Below, one piece after another: positions 49,370-57,185 of a stretch of 64,000 bases of DNA (positions are counted from its first letter, which is position 1; the number at the start of each line of letters is the position of its first letter). This DNA comes from Gammaproteobacteria bacterium (GTDB lineage: Bacteria; Pseudomonadota; Gammaproteobacteria; HK1): contig JAJFJU010000018.1 in the NCBI GenBank assembly GCA_021773645.1, positions 1 to 64,000 of the forward strand, read 5' to 3'. A program made the position numbers and the translations under genes. The notes beneath the pieces are model-generated. The model saw only the letters and a list, made by a program, of their open reading frames with translations. It searched no databases and had not been told where the DNA came from.

Positions 49370-50149
49370 ATGAGCGAAAAAAGTTCATCCATACAGGTGA
49401 TTGATCGGGTGGCTAGCCTGCTGGAGGCCATTGCTGGCTATGAGGAAGCGATCAGCCTGAAAGTACTTGCTGCAGACTCCGGGCTACATGCGTCCACAGC
49501 CTTTCGCATCCTTAGCTCGCTGACGGAACACGGTTTTGTGGAAAAATCAGAGGCGGGCGGCTATCGGCTCGGCAATAAGCTGGTAGACCTTGGTAGTCGA
49601 GCACACGCCCACGTAGATATTCTCAAGCAGGCACGGGAAATCATGGAAAAGCTGTGCCAGCAGGTAGAAGAAACGGTCAATCTCACGCTTCGACAAGGGG
49701 ATGAGGTGCTCTATGTAGAGCGCGTGGTTGCCAAGCGAATGATGCGGGTAGAGCAGGTGATCGGTAGCCGGGCGCCACTACATCTCACCGCAGTGGGCAA
49801 GGCAATGCTGGGGGAAATGAGTGGGCGGGAAGTTAGCGAATACGCCAAACGAACCGGGATGCCCCACTACACCGTACACAGCATACGTTCCCTTTCCGGG
49901 TTACAGAAAAGCGTCCGTGCGGCACGAGAGCAGGGTTATGCCCTGGATAATGAGGAGGCGGAGATCGGTGTAGGCTGCATCGGGGTGATCATTCGTGATG
50001 GACATGGATCCGTGGTTGCTGGGCTTTCGGTGTCCTGCCCCATGGAACGACGACAAGATGCATGGATTGAACTGGTTAAGGCTGCCGGCGAGCATATTTC
50101 AAGGCGGCTCGGATATCGCCCTGTGACGCTGCCTGCGGTAAAAAAATAG
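49370..50149 (+). CDS. IclR-family transcriptional regulator
   Basis: A 259-residue IclR regulator. The winged HTH (SLKVLAADSGLHASTAFRILSSLTEHGFVEKS) is followed by the effector domain (NLTLRQGDEVLYVERVVAKRMMRV, APLHLTAVGKAMLGEM, YALDNEEAEIGVGCIGVII, GLSVSCPM). IclR effectors are small metabolites, often catabolic intermediates such as glyoxylate or pyruvate. It starts the otnK-otnC operon and faces the TRAP-glcB operon, so it is the natural switch for both. No clear ribosome site precedes the ATG. Confidence 0.93.
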   Translation: MSEKSSSIQVIDRVASLLEAIAGYEEAISLKVLAADSGLHASTAFRILSSLTEHGFVEKSEAGGYRLGNKLVDLGSRAHAHVDILKQAREIMEKLCQQVEETVNLTLRQGDEVLYVERVVAKRMMRVEQVIGSRAPLHLTAVGKAMLGEMSGREVSEYAKRTGMPHYTVHSIRSLSGLQKSVRAAREQGYALDNEEAEIGVGCIGVIIRDGHGSVVAGLSVSCPMERRQDAWIELVKAAGEHISRRLGYRPVTLPAVKK

Positions 50150-50151
50150 CC

Positions 50152-51420
50152 GTGCCCGCATTACTGGGTTGTATCGCAGACGATTTCACCGGCGCCACTG
50201 ATCTGGCCGGTACCTTGGTGCGGGCGGGCATGCGTACCGTGCAGATGATTGGTATTCCCGAGGCCGATACTGTGTCGGCGGATGTGGACGCCATTGTTAT
50301 TGCCCTGAAGTCTCGCACTGCGCCCACGGCCCAAGCGGTGGCGGAATCTCTGCAGAGCCTGAAATGGCTACAAGCCGCAGGCTGTTGCCAATTTGTATTC
50401 AAGATCTGTTCTACCTTTGATTCCACCGATAAAGGCAATATCGGCCCGGTTTCCGAGGCATTGCTGACCGCTCTTGATTCCGACTTTGCCATGGTCTGCC
50501 CTGCCTTTCCGCGTAATGCCCGCCGGGTATACCAGGGCTATCTATTTGTTGGTGATGGGTTGCTCAGCGAGAGCGGCATGGAACAGCATCCGCTCACTCC
50601 CATGACTGATCCCAATCTGGTGCGAGTGCTGGATCGGCAGACCCAAGGCTCCGTAGGCCTGCTTCCCTATGACACGATTAAACGCGGTGCGGCGGCGGTG
50701 ACGGCGGCCTGTGAGCACCTGCGTGTAGAGGGTACTAGCCTTGTCATTGCGGACACGCTTGCTGAAGATGACCTTGAGGTGTTGGCCACTGCAGCATCGG
50801 ATCATGCCCTGGTGGTGGGCGCCTCCGGTATCGCCACGGGTCTTGCCGGAAATTTCCACTGCCGGGGTTTACTAGGCCATGCCGCCGTCGCGGGTCAGCT
50901 AACAATACCCGTGGGCCAAGGAGCGGTGCTTGCCGGCAGTTGTTCACAGACTACCCGCGAGCAGGTGGCGCAGGCTGCGGCACATTATCCTGCTATCAAG
51001 CTTGATCCGGTGCAGCTTGCAAAGGACGAAGACGCGGTAGCTGATGTGTTGGTACAAGCGCAGGAGTATCTCGCAGCGGGACCAGTGCTTATCTATTCAA
51101 GCAGTGAACCAAAGATCCTGCAGGCCACACAGAATAAACTCGGCGCGGCACGGGCAGCCGCCGTGGTGGAAGCTGCTATGGCGCACCTGGCACAAGGATT
51201 GGTGGCGGCTGGTGTGACCCGCCTGGTGGTAGCCGGAGGTGAAACCTCCGGCGCAGTGGTGAAGGCGCTGGATATACACGGGCTGCGTATTGGTACCGAG
51301 ATCGACCCCGGAGTGCCGTGGACTTTGAGCCTTAACAATCCTGCCATTGGACTGGTGCTCAAATCAGGTAATTTTGGTAGTAAGGATTTCTTTCTGAGAG
51401 TTTTTGAGGATCCGCCATGA
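50152..51420 (+). CDS. otnK: 3-oxo-tetronate kinase OtnK (four-carbon acid sugar kinase)
   Basis: A 422-residue DUF1537 kinase. The N-terminal substrate domain (GCIADDFTGATDLAGTLVRAGMRTVQMIG, KICSTFDSTDKGNIGPV) and C-terminal ATP domain (VLAGSCSQTTREQV, VVAGGETSGAVVKAL, GTEIDPGVPW) match OtnK. It phosphorylates 3-oxo-tetronates (2-dehydro-erythronate or threonate types) at C4. It starts with GTG 2 bp after the IclR stop and overlaps otnC by ATGA. Confidence 0.92.
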   Translation: MPALLGCIADDFTGATDLAGTLVRAGMRTVQMIGIPEADTVSADVDAIVIALKSRTAPTAQAVAESLQSLKWLQAAGCCQFVFKICSTFDSTDKGNIGPVSEALLTALDSDFAMVCPAFPRNARRVYQGYLFVGDGLLSESGMEQHPLTPMTDPNLVRVLDRQTQGSVGLLPYDTIKRGAAAVTAACEHLRVEGTSLVIADTLAEDDLEVLATAASDHALVVGASGIATGLAGNFHCRGLLGHAAVAGQLTIPVGQGAVLAGSCSQTTREQVAQAAAHYPAIKLDPVQLAKDEDAVADVLVQAQEYLAAGPVLIYSSSEPKILQATQNKLGAARAAAVVEAAMAHLAQGLVAAGVTRLVVAGGETSGAVVKALDIHGLRIGTEIDPGVPWTLSLNNPAIGLVLKSGNFGSKDFFLRVFEDPP

Positions 51421-52052
51421 ACGAAAATGAAGCGCGGGAAAAAATGGTGGCACTAGCACGCTCCTTATATGAGCGTGGGCTGAGTGGCGGTAGCTCTGGG
51501 AATATGAGCATGCGCCTGGAAAACGGTTGGCTGCTAACGCCTACCAATTCCAGCATGGGTAGTCTGGAGCCAAAGGCGCTCTCAAGGATGGATGATCATT
51601 GGCGGCATGTGGAGGGTGATAACCCTACCAAGGAGGTCTTTCTGCACCGTGCGATGTACCAAGCGCGTCCCTCGGCCAGAGCAGTCGTGCACCTGCATTC
51701 TACCCACGCGGTAGCGGTCTCCTGCCTTGCCAATACCAACCCTGCCGATGTGTTGCCTGCCCTCACGCCCTACTTCGTCATGCGTATTGGGCGTTTGCCG
51801 CTGATTCCCTATCATCGCCCCGGTGATGAATCACTGGCTGACCCGGTACGGGAGCAGGCGCGTACACATACCGCTGTGCTACTCGCTAATCATGGTCCGG
51901 TGGTGGCAGCAAAATCCCTGGAAGCGGCGGTCAATGCCTCCGAGGAGCTGGAAGAAAGTGCCCGCTTATTCTTATTGCTGCAACACTGTGAAACGCGTGG
52001 TCTGAGTGCCGAGCAGATTGAGGAATTGCGTGAGCATTTCCCTATCTCCTGA
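51417..52052 (+). CDS. otnC: 3-oxo-tetronate-4-phosphate decarboxylase OtnC (class II aldolase family)
   Basis: A 211-residue class II aldolase/adducin fold protein. The phosphate loop SGGSSGNMSMRL, TPTNSSMGSL, the metal His pair in VVHLHSTHAVAVSC and the third His in LANHGPVVAA are intact. OtnC decarboxylates 3-oxo-tetronate-4-phosphate to dihydroxyacetone phosphate. A true retro-aldol role is an alternative since the family includes aldolases. The partner dehydrogenase (LtnD) and isomerase (OtnI) usually nearby are absent. Confidence 0.9.
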   Translation: MNENEAREKMVALARSLYERGLSGGSSGNMSMRLENGWLLTPTNSSMGSLEPKALSRMDDHWRHVEGDNPTKEVFLHRAMYQARPSARAVVHLHSTHAVAVSCLANTNPADVLPALTPYFVMRIGRLPLIPYHRPGDESLADPVREQARTHTAVLLANHGPVVAAKSLEAAVNASEELEESARLFLLLQHCETRGLSAEQIEELREHFPIS

Positions 52053-52112
52053 GCTTTTCTCCGCTGGCTGCGGGAAAAATGCAGTTTTCTTGCCTCGATC
52101 CCGCGTTAATCC

Positions 52113-52141
52113 TTGCATCAGGACGTGGGGATTGGTATAAA
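52113..52141 (+). promoter_or_regulatory. sigma-70 promoter for rpmBG
   Basis: TTGCAT (52113-52118) and TATAAA (52136-52141) are separated by 17 bp, close to consensus. It is about 56 bp before rpmB, within the 144-bp gap after otnC, and no other gene fits it. Confidence 0.75.
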
Positions 52142-52196
52142 ACCCGGCTCAAATTTAATACACGTTTCAGGGGCGTTCCCCCGAGAAGGCTAACCC

Positions 52197-52433
52197 ATGT
52201 CCAGAGTCTGTCAGGTAACCGGCAAGCGCCCCGTAGCGGGAAACAATGTTTCCCATGCCAAAAACAGGAACCGTCGGCGTTTCCTGCCAAATCTTCATCA
52301 CCACCGTTTTTGGGTGGAGAGCGAGAATCGCTGGGTGAGGCTGCGGGTCACCAGTAATGGCATGCGAATTATTGATAAAAAGGGCATTGATGTGGTGCTC
52401 GCCGACCTGCGTGAGCGTGGGGAGAAATTCTGA
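52197..52433 (+). CDS. rpmB: 50S ribosomal protein L28
   Basis: A 78-residue L28 ([39 protein letters not shown]), exact family length. It has one cysteine, so it is the zinc-free type. The stop codon shares its last A with the rpmG ATG (TGATG), the usual rpmBG coupling. Confidence 0.98.
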   Translation: MSRVCQVTGKRPVAGNNVSHAKNRNRRRFLPNLHHHRFWVESENRWVRLRVTSNGMRIIDKKGIDVVLADLRERGEKF

Positions 52434-52588
52434 TGCGCGAGAAAATAAAGTTGGTTTCCTCCGCTGGTACCGGCCACTACTACACCACTACCAAGAACAA
52501 ACGCACCATGCCGGAAAAGATCGAAATGAAGAAATACGATCCAGTGGTACGCAAGCATGTAGCCTATAAAGAAGCCAAGATTAAGTAA
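52433..52588 (+). CDS. rpmG: 50S ribosomal protein L33
   Basis: A 51-residue L33: [36 protein letters not shown] and [14 protein letters not shown]. It has no cysteines, so it is the zinc-independent form. It begins at the last base of the rpmB stop and is followed by a strong terminator. Confidence 0.98.
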   Translation: MREKIKLVSSAGTGHYYTTTKNKRTMPEKIEMKKYDPVVRKHVAYKEAKIK

Positions 52589-52607
52589 GGCTTAATTCAT
52601 GCTTGAA

Positions 52608-52636
52608 GAAAACCGCCTATCTGGCGGTTTTTTTTC
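52608..52636 (+). terminator. rho-independent terminator of rpmBG
   Basis: AAAACCGCC pairs with GGCGGTTTT around the loop TATCT, followed by a T run (52627-52635). It begins 20 bp after the rpmG stop. Confidence 0.92.
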
Positions 52637-52687
52637 GCCTATCGGATGCTTGGAAAGCCGGCCCGTGCAAGGAATAATAGCGCCCCT

Positions 52688-53650
52688 ATGAATAACGAAA
52701 CATTGATCAGCGTCACCCGTCTCAGCCGTTATTACGGCAAATTGGCGGCAGTAGATGATCTCAGTTTCGAACTCAGACGTGGTGAGGTGCTGGGGTTTTT
52801 AGGCCCCAATGGAGCGGGCAAGACCACCACCATGCAAATGCTCTGTGGCACCCTGGCACCAAGCGCCGGGAGTATCCGCATCGTCGGCGTGGATCTGCTG
52901 GAACAGCCCCGCGAAGCGAAGCATCAACTTGGCTATCTCCCGGAACAACCCCCTCTCTACCGCGAGCTAACGGTGGATGAATATCTTCATTACTGTAGTC
53001 GTTTGCGCGGCCTGTCGCGGCCATCAAGCGCTGCGGCCGTAGCACGAGCAAAGGGGCGTTGTGGCCTGGACAGCAGCGGCTCACGCCTTATTGCCAATCT
53101 CTCCAAGGGCTATCAACAGCGTGTCGGCATTGCCCAGGCCATTTTGCACCGGCCAGCGGTGGTGGTACTCGATGAGCCCACGGTCGGGCTCGATCCCATC
53201 CAGATCCGCGAGATTCGGAGCCTGATTCGAGAGCTTGGCGAAGATCACGGGGTAATTCTTTCCACTCATATACTCCCTGAGGTGCAGGCGGTATGTGATC
53301 GCGTGCAGATCATTCATCAGGGTCGGCTGGTGCTCAACGAAAACAGGGAACAGCTGGCTCACCGTACCGGACAGCGGGTACTACGACTGGGTTTACGGCG
53401 TCCGCCCTCGCAAGACCTGCTGGCGGCCATAGCCGGGGTACAGCGAGTGGAAGCTCTGGCCGATGAGCGTTGGCGTCTGACTTTCAGTGACGATACGGGT
53501 AGTGCCGAGGAACTCGCGGCACGGGCTACAACGGCAGACTGGGGGATGTTTGAGCTGGTCTCCGAGCAGCGCTCGCTGGAGGAGATTTTTGTAGAACTTA
53601 CTTGTGGCGAGTCATTTGTGGAAGACCAAGCTTCGTCGGAGGCCTCCTGA
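52688..53650 (+). CDS. ABC transporter ATP-binding protein (GldA-like)
   Basis: A 320-residue ABC-2 type ATPase. Walker A GPNGAGKTTT, Q-loop YLPEQPPLYRELTV, signature LSKGYQQRVGIAQAIL (LSKGY for LSGGQ, common in this branch), Walker B VVVLDEPTVGLDP and switch His LSTHILPEV. It heads a four-gene cluster of ATPase, permease, GldG-like protein and DUF4340, related in layout to gliding-motility Gld exporters but widespread in non-gliding proteobacteria. I chose ATG 52688. Substrate unknown. Confidence 0.92.
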   Translation: MNNETLISVTRLSRYYGKLAAVDDLSFELRRGEVLGFLGPNGAGKTTTMQMLCGTLAPSAGSIRIVGVDLLEQPREAKHQLGYLPEQPPLYRELTVDEYLHYCSRLRGLSRPSSAAAVARAKGRCGLDSSGSRLIANLSKGYQQRVGIAQAILHRPAVVVLDEPTVGLDPIQIREIRSLIRELGEDHGVILSTHILPEVQAVCDRVQIIHQGRLVLNENREQLAHRTGQRVLRLGLRRPPSQDLLAAIAGVQRVEALADERWRLTFSDDTGSAEELAARATTADWGMFELVSEQRSLEEIFVELTCGESFVEDQASSEAS

Positions 53651-53652
53651 GC

Positions 53653-54405
53653 ATGTTGAGTATCGCCGCCCGCGAATTGCGTAGTCTATTCCTCTCACCC
53701 TTGGCCTGGGTCATTCTAGCGGTGATACAGGCGATCCTGGCCTATGTATTTCTCATCCAGGTAGAGGTGTTTTTGCAGTGGCAGCCAAGGCTGGCGGGAT
53801 TTCCCGGTGCGCCGGGTCTCACCGCCATCGTCGCCGCACCGGTATTTCACACCGCCGCCATCGTCTTCATGCTAGTGACGCCTTTTCTCACCATGCGCTT
53901 GCTAAGCGAGGAGCGCCGTAGCGGCACCCTGGCCTTGCTACTGTCGGCACCGGTTTCGGTTACTGACATCGTACTGGGTAAATTTCTCGGAGTGATGGCT
54001 TTCCTTGGCTGTGCCCTTGGCCTGGTGGCGTTGTTGCCGCTGTGGCTATTATTTGGGGGTAGCCTGGATCTTGGTCTACTCGCCGCCGGTTTGCTGGGCC
54101 TAGCGCTATTGGTAGCCGCCTTCAGCGCCGCCGGTTTGTTTATGTCCAGCCTCACCGCTCAACCCACCATCGCGGCGGTTAGTACCTTTGGCCTGCTGTT
54201 GCTGCTGTGGTTGCTGGATTGGGGCAGTACCACTGGCAGCCAGGGCGCGGGCGAATTATTTTCCTATCTATCTCTGTTGACTCACTTTGAGGCCCTGTTG
54301 CAGGGGATCTTTGATACCCGCGACGTGCTTTATTACCTCATCTTTACCGTACTTTTTCTGCTGTTGGGAATCTGGCGGCTAGATAGTGAGCGTTTGGCAC
54401 CGTGA
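53653..54405 (+). CDS. ABC-2 type permease (GldF-like)
   Basis: A 250-residue permease with six predicted helices, including LAWVILAVIQAILAYVFLI, AAIVFMLVTPFLTMRLLSEERRSGTLALLLSAPVS and LIFTVLFLLLGIWRLDSERL. The RLLSEERRSGTL loop is the ABC-2 coupling segment. ATG 53653 follows the ATPase stop by 2 bp; a start further upstream would lie in the ATPase gene. It pairs with the ATPase. Confidence 0.9.
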   Translation: MLSIAARELRSLFLSPLAWVILAVIQAILAYVFLIQVEVFLQWQPRLAGFPGAPGLTAIVAAPVFHTAAIVFMLVTPFLTMRLLSEERRSGTLALLLSAPVSVTDIVLGKFLGVMAFLGCALGLVALLPLWLLFGGSLDLGLLAAGLLGLALLVAAFSAAGLFMSSLTAQPTIAAVSTFGLLLLLWLLDWGSTTGSQGAGELFSYLSLLTHFEALLQGIFDTRDVLYYLIFTVLFLLLGIWRLDSERLAP

Positions 54406-54424
54406 TGCGGATGGACCCGATCTT

Positions 54425-55786
54425 ATGGAACTGAACTCCCGCTTACGTCTGCAGTTACGCCTTCAGAACGGCTTGCGGGTGATATTGCTGTTAGTGATCT
54501 GCGGCCTGCTCGCATGGCTCAGCGATCGCTATACCTATTCCTTCGACTGGACCGCAAACGCTCGCCACACCCTTTCGGAAACTAGCCGCCAACTGCTGAA
54601 ACAACTCCCGGAGCCAGTGCAAATTACCGCCTATGCCCGCGAAGATGAAATGCTGCGGCGGCGCATTGCTGATCTGGTAGCCCGTTACCAACGTCACAAG
54701 CCCGATCTCAAACTAGAATTCGTCAATCCGGACACCGTGCCGAATCAGGTGCGCAAGCTAGGCATTACCCTGTCCGGGGAACTGCGCATCGAATACCAGG
54801 GCCGCAGCGAACAGCTACAGGAGCACACCGAGCAGGCGCTTAGCAATGCCCTGCAGCGGGTGTCACGGGCCGGTGAGCGCTGGGCGGCGTATCTGGTGGG
54901 CCATGGTGAGCGTGAACTCGAAGGCGAGGCTAATCACGATCTGGGGGCCTGGGGCAATTATCTAGGTCAGCGGGGCTATCGGCTGCGCGCCCTGTCGCTG
55001 GCAGAGGCGGGTGGGGTGCCACGCAATACCTCGGTGCTGATTATTGCCTCTCCCACGGTTGCCCTGCTGCCGGGTGAGGTGAAATTGGTGGTGGCTTATC
55101 TTCAGGCGGGCGGCAATCTGCTGTGGCTACATGAACCGGGGGAGATGCAGGGCCTACAGCCTGTGGCTGATTTATTGGGGCTGAGATTTGAATCCGGGGT
55201 TGTGGTGGACGCCAACGCCCAACTTTATGGTATCAGCGAGGTGGATTTTGCCCTTGTCAGCGCCTATCCGCCCCACGCCCTCACCCGCAATTTCAATCTA
55301 CTGACCCTGTTTCCCAAGGCCGCGGCACTGAGCATTAAAACTGCCGATGACTGGACCGATACCGGAGTGCTGATAACCGGCGATCGCAGCTGGGCCGAGA
55401 CCGGTGAAATTGCGGGAGAGGTGCGCTTTGATGATGGTCAGGATGTACGTGGTCCGCTCACCATTGGCAGCGTGCTGGAACGCAGCTTGCCGGCCAGCGA
55501 AGGCGTAGAAGCACGCCAACAGCGGGTAATGGTGGTGGGGGATGGTGATTTTCTCTCCAATACCTACCTAGGTAATGGCGGCAATCTCGATCTTGGTATG
55601 GCGATCATCCATTGGCTCAGTAGTGACGACGGCCTTATCAGCATCCCGGCACGTACCGCTACCGACCTAAGCCTAGATCTCCCCACACGCCTAGCTGCCG
55701 TCATTGGGCTCGGCGCACTCTTCGGTATGCCTTTGTTATTGCTCGCTTGCGGTTTCACCATCTGGCTACGTCGCCGCAGACGCTAG
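54425..55786 (+). CDS. GldG-like ABC-associated protein
   Basis: A 453-residue protein. N-terminal TM (VILLLVICGLLAWLSDRY), then a large periplasmic GldG-type domain (DWTANARHTLSETSRQLLKQL, VFAYAREDE-like QITAYAREDEMLRRRIADLV, AYLVGHGERELEG, VLIIASPTVALLPGEV) and a C-terminal TM (VIGLGALFGMPLLLLACGFTIWLRRRRR). Family proteins pair with ABC-2 exporters. I chose ATG 54425. Its stop TAG is part of a CTAG target duplication of the following mobile element. Confidence 0.9.
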   Translation: MELNSRLRLQLRLQNGLRVILLLVICGLLAWLSDRYTYSFDWTANARHTLSETSRQLLKQLPEPVQITAYAREDEMLRRRIADLVARYQRHKPDLKLEFVNPDTVPNQVRKLGITLSGELRIEYQGRSEQLQEHTEQALSNALQRVSRAGERWAAYLVGHGERELEGEANHDLGAWGNYLGQRGYRLRALSLAEAGGVPRNTSVLIIASPTVALLPGEVKLVVAYLQAGGNLLWLHEPGEMQGLQPVADLLGLRFESGVVVDANAQLYGISEVDFALVSAYPPHALTRNFNLLTLFPKAAALSIKTADDWTDTGVLITGDRSWAETGEIAGEVRFDDGQDVRGPLTIGSVLERSLPASEGVEARQQRVMVVGDGDFLSNTYLGNGGNLDLGMAIIHWLSSDDGLISIPARTATDLSLDLPTRLAAVIGLGALFGMPLLLLACGFTIWLRRRRR

Positions 55787-55988
55787 CAGATTGTTGTAAA
55801 ACGCTCATGCAGCCCCGTTCCACTCCTTGGCATCCATGCCACCGCGGTCTAAGTGCATGCATGCACGAAACTGCGTTAACAACCTACTCAAAATACGGGG
55901 CCGTGAAGTGGCAAGCCATGTGTAAACTCCACTTTTTCGCCAATTTTTGCCTTGTCTTGCACTCACCTGAATCTGTTTCAACAACCTG
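55787..55988. mobile_element. 202-bp MITE with CTAG target-site duplication
   Basis: The left end CAGATTGTTGTAAAAC and the reverse complement of the right end, CAGGTTGTTGAAACAG, form terminal inverted repeats. Perfect CTAG duplications flank it at 55783-55786 and 55989-55992. It has no reading frame of note and contains a 14-bp palindrome GTGCATGCATGCAC (55853-55866). It is probably mobilised in trans by an IS5-type (YTAR-target) transposase. It separates the GldG-like gene from its partner DUF4340. Confidence 0.75.
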
Positions 55989-55991
55989 CTA

Positions 55992-56846
55992 GTGCGCGGC
56001 CGTCTACTACAAAATCTCGTCCTGCTTGGCCTCGCTATCGGGCTGGGGTTGGTGGTATTTTTTGAGCCAGGAAAAGCGCTGGCACCGGTACCGGTCTTGT
56101 TGACTGAACTTAAGGCCGAGAGCCTAACGCAGATCCGCATTGAACGTCCGCACCAACCGGCTATCGCCTTGGTTAAAGAAGACGGAGGCTGGAACCTGCG
56201 TGCACCCGTTGCTGCCCCCGCCAATACCCGCCCCATTGAATCACTGCTAAAGATAGTGGCGGCGCATAGTCATACCCGCTTCCCGGTGGAGGCAAAAACA
56301 CTAGAAGATTTTGCCCTAGCACCCCCGAAGGCAAAACTGTTGCTCAATGACATGACCTTATTGTTTGGCGATACCGAGGCGCTGGATGGTCACCGCTATA
56401 TTAGGGTGGGCAACACCATTCATCTAATCACCGATGCTTATTACCATCACCTCATCGCCACTTGGCCGTCTTTTATATCACTACAGCTGCTGCCGCCTGG
56501 AGCGGAGTTGGTGGGGTTGGAATTACCCGAGTTTGAATTGCATCGTGAGGCAGGTCGTTGGCGACTGATGCCAGAGCAAGAGGCAATTGCCGCCGATGCC
56601 ATTGAGGCGCTGATACAGGCTTGGCAGAATACTCAGGCTATGCGGTTGACCGCCTTGATTCCAGGAAAGAAGGTGAATGGATTTATCCGCTTGAGCTTCT
56701 CTGGCGGACAGCCAGACCTTGAGCTGGATCTGGTGCAAGGCGCCGATGACCTTATTCTTCAGCGGCGAGACCTGGGTATTCAATACCACCTTCCAATGGC
56801 TGCCGGCCGCCGTCTGCTGACGTTGTCAAAGGTAGAGAAACCTTAA
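55992..56846 (+). CDS. DUF4340 protein of the Gld-like ABC cluster
   Basis: A 284-residue protein with an N-terminal TM (LLQNLVLLGLAIGLGLVVFFEP) and a periplasmic DUF4340 domain (LTQIRIERPHQPAIALVKEDGGWNLRAPVAAPANTRPIESLLKIV). It accompanies the ATPase/permease/GldG-like trio and probably forms a complex with it; the substrate is unknown. It starts with GTG whose first base is the last base of the right CTAG duplication. Without the insertion its start would overlap the upstream stop as TAGTG. Confidence 0.85.
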   Translation: MRGRLLQNLVLLGLAIGLGLVVFFEPGKALAPVPVLLTELKAESLTQIRIERPHQPAIALVKEDGGWNLRAPVAAPANTRPIESLLKIVAAHSHTRFPVEAKTLEDFALAPPKAKLLLNDMTLLFGDTEALDGHRYIRVGNTIHLITDAYYHHLIATWPSFISLQLLPPGAELVGLELPEFELHREAGRWRLMPEQEAIAADAIEALIQAWQNTQAMRLTALIPGKKVNGFIRLSFSGGQPDLELDLVQGADDLILQRRDLGIQYHLPMAAGRRLLTLSKVEKP

Positions 56847-56908
56847 GGCATTGGGGGCAACGAAGGGACTTCATAGGATGGAGCATGCCCATCAATTCTC
56901 GAGAAATC

Positions 56909-57068
56909 GTCATTCCTGCGGAGACATGAATCAAGTACGCAACGGCCATGCAAAGAACTCTGCGTTGGCAAGCGACATCCACCGCTTTATCAAGTTGGTA
57001 GAACGGCCTTTTTGTCTACGCTTTTCCCCCTAGAGCCTGGATCTACGTTGCACTGCGCCCGGGATGAC
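56909..57068. repeat. pair of degenerate REP-like repeats between DUF4340 and hppA
   Basis: The 339-bp gap has no gene I can support. GTCATTCCTGCG...GAATCAAG (56909-56935) and, inverted, CCTGG...GCGCCCGGGATGAC (57036-57068) resemble two known classes of intergenic palindrome ending in GTCAT(C/T)CC. Both are eroded compared with the copy at 27803-27829. The rest is unremarkable. Confidence 0.5.
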
Positions 57069-57114
57069 AAAATATGTAGATATCACCATCCACGGGCTAC
57101 ACGCCTCGCGCCCA

Positions 57115-57148
57115 TAAAAAAAGGCCAGCATTATGCTGGCCTTTTTTA
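57115..57148. terminator. bidirectional terminator between DUF4340 and hppA
   Basis: An A run, then GGCCAGCA-TTA-TGCTGGCC (57123-57141), then six T. It lies 38 bp after the hppA stop on the minus strand and also faces the Gld-like operon, so it can stop both. Confidence 0.9.
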
Positions 57149-57185
57149 TTCGCTAGTGGCCGTTAAGCCACTAGCCACAGCTGCC

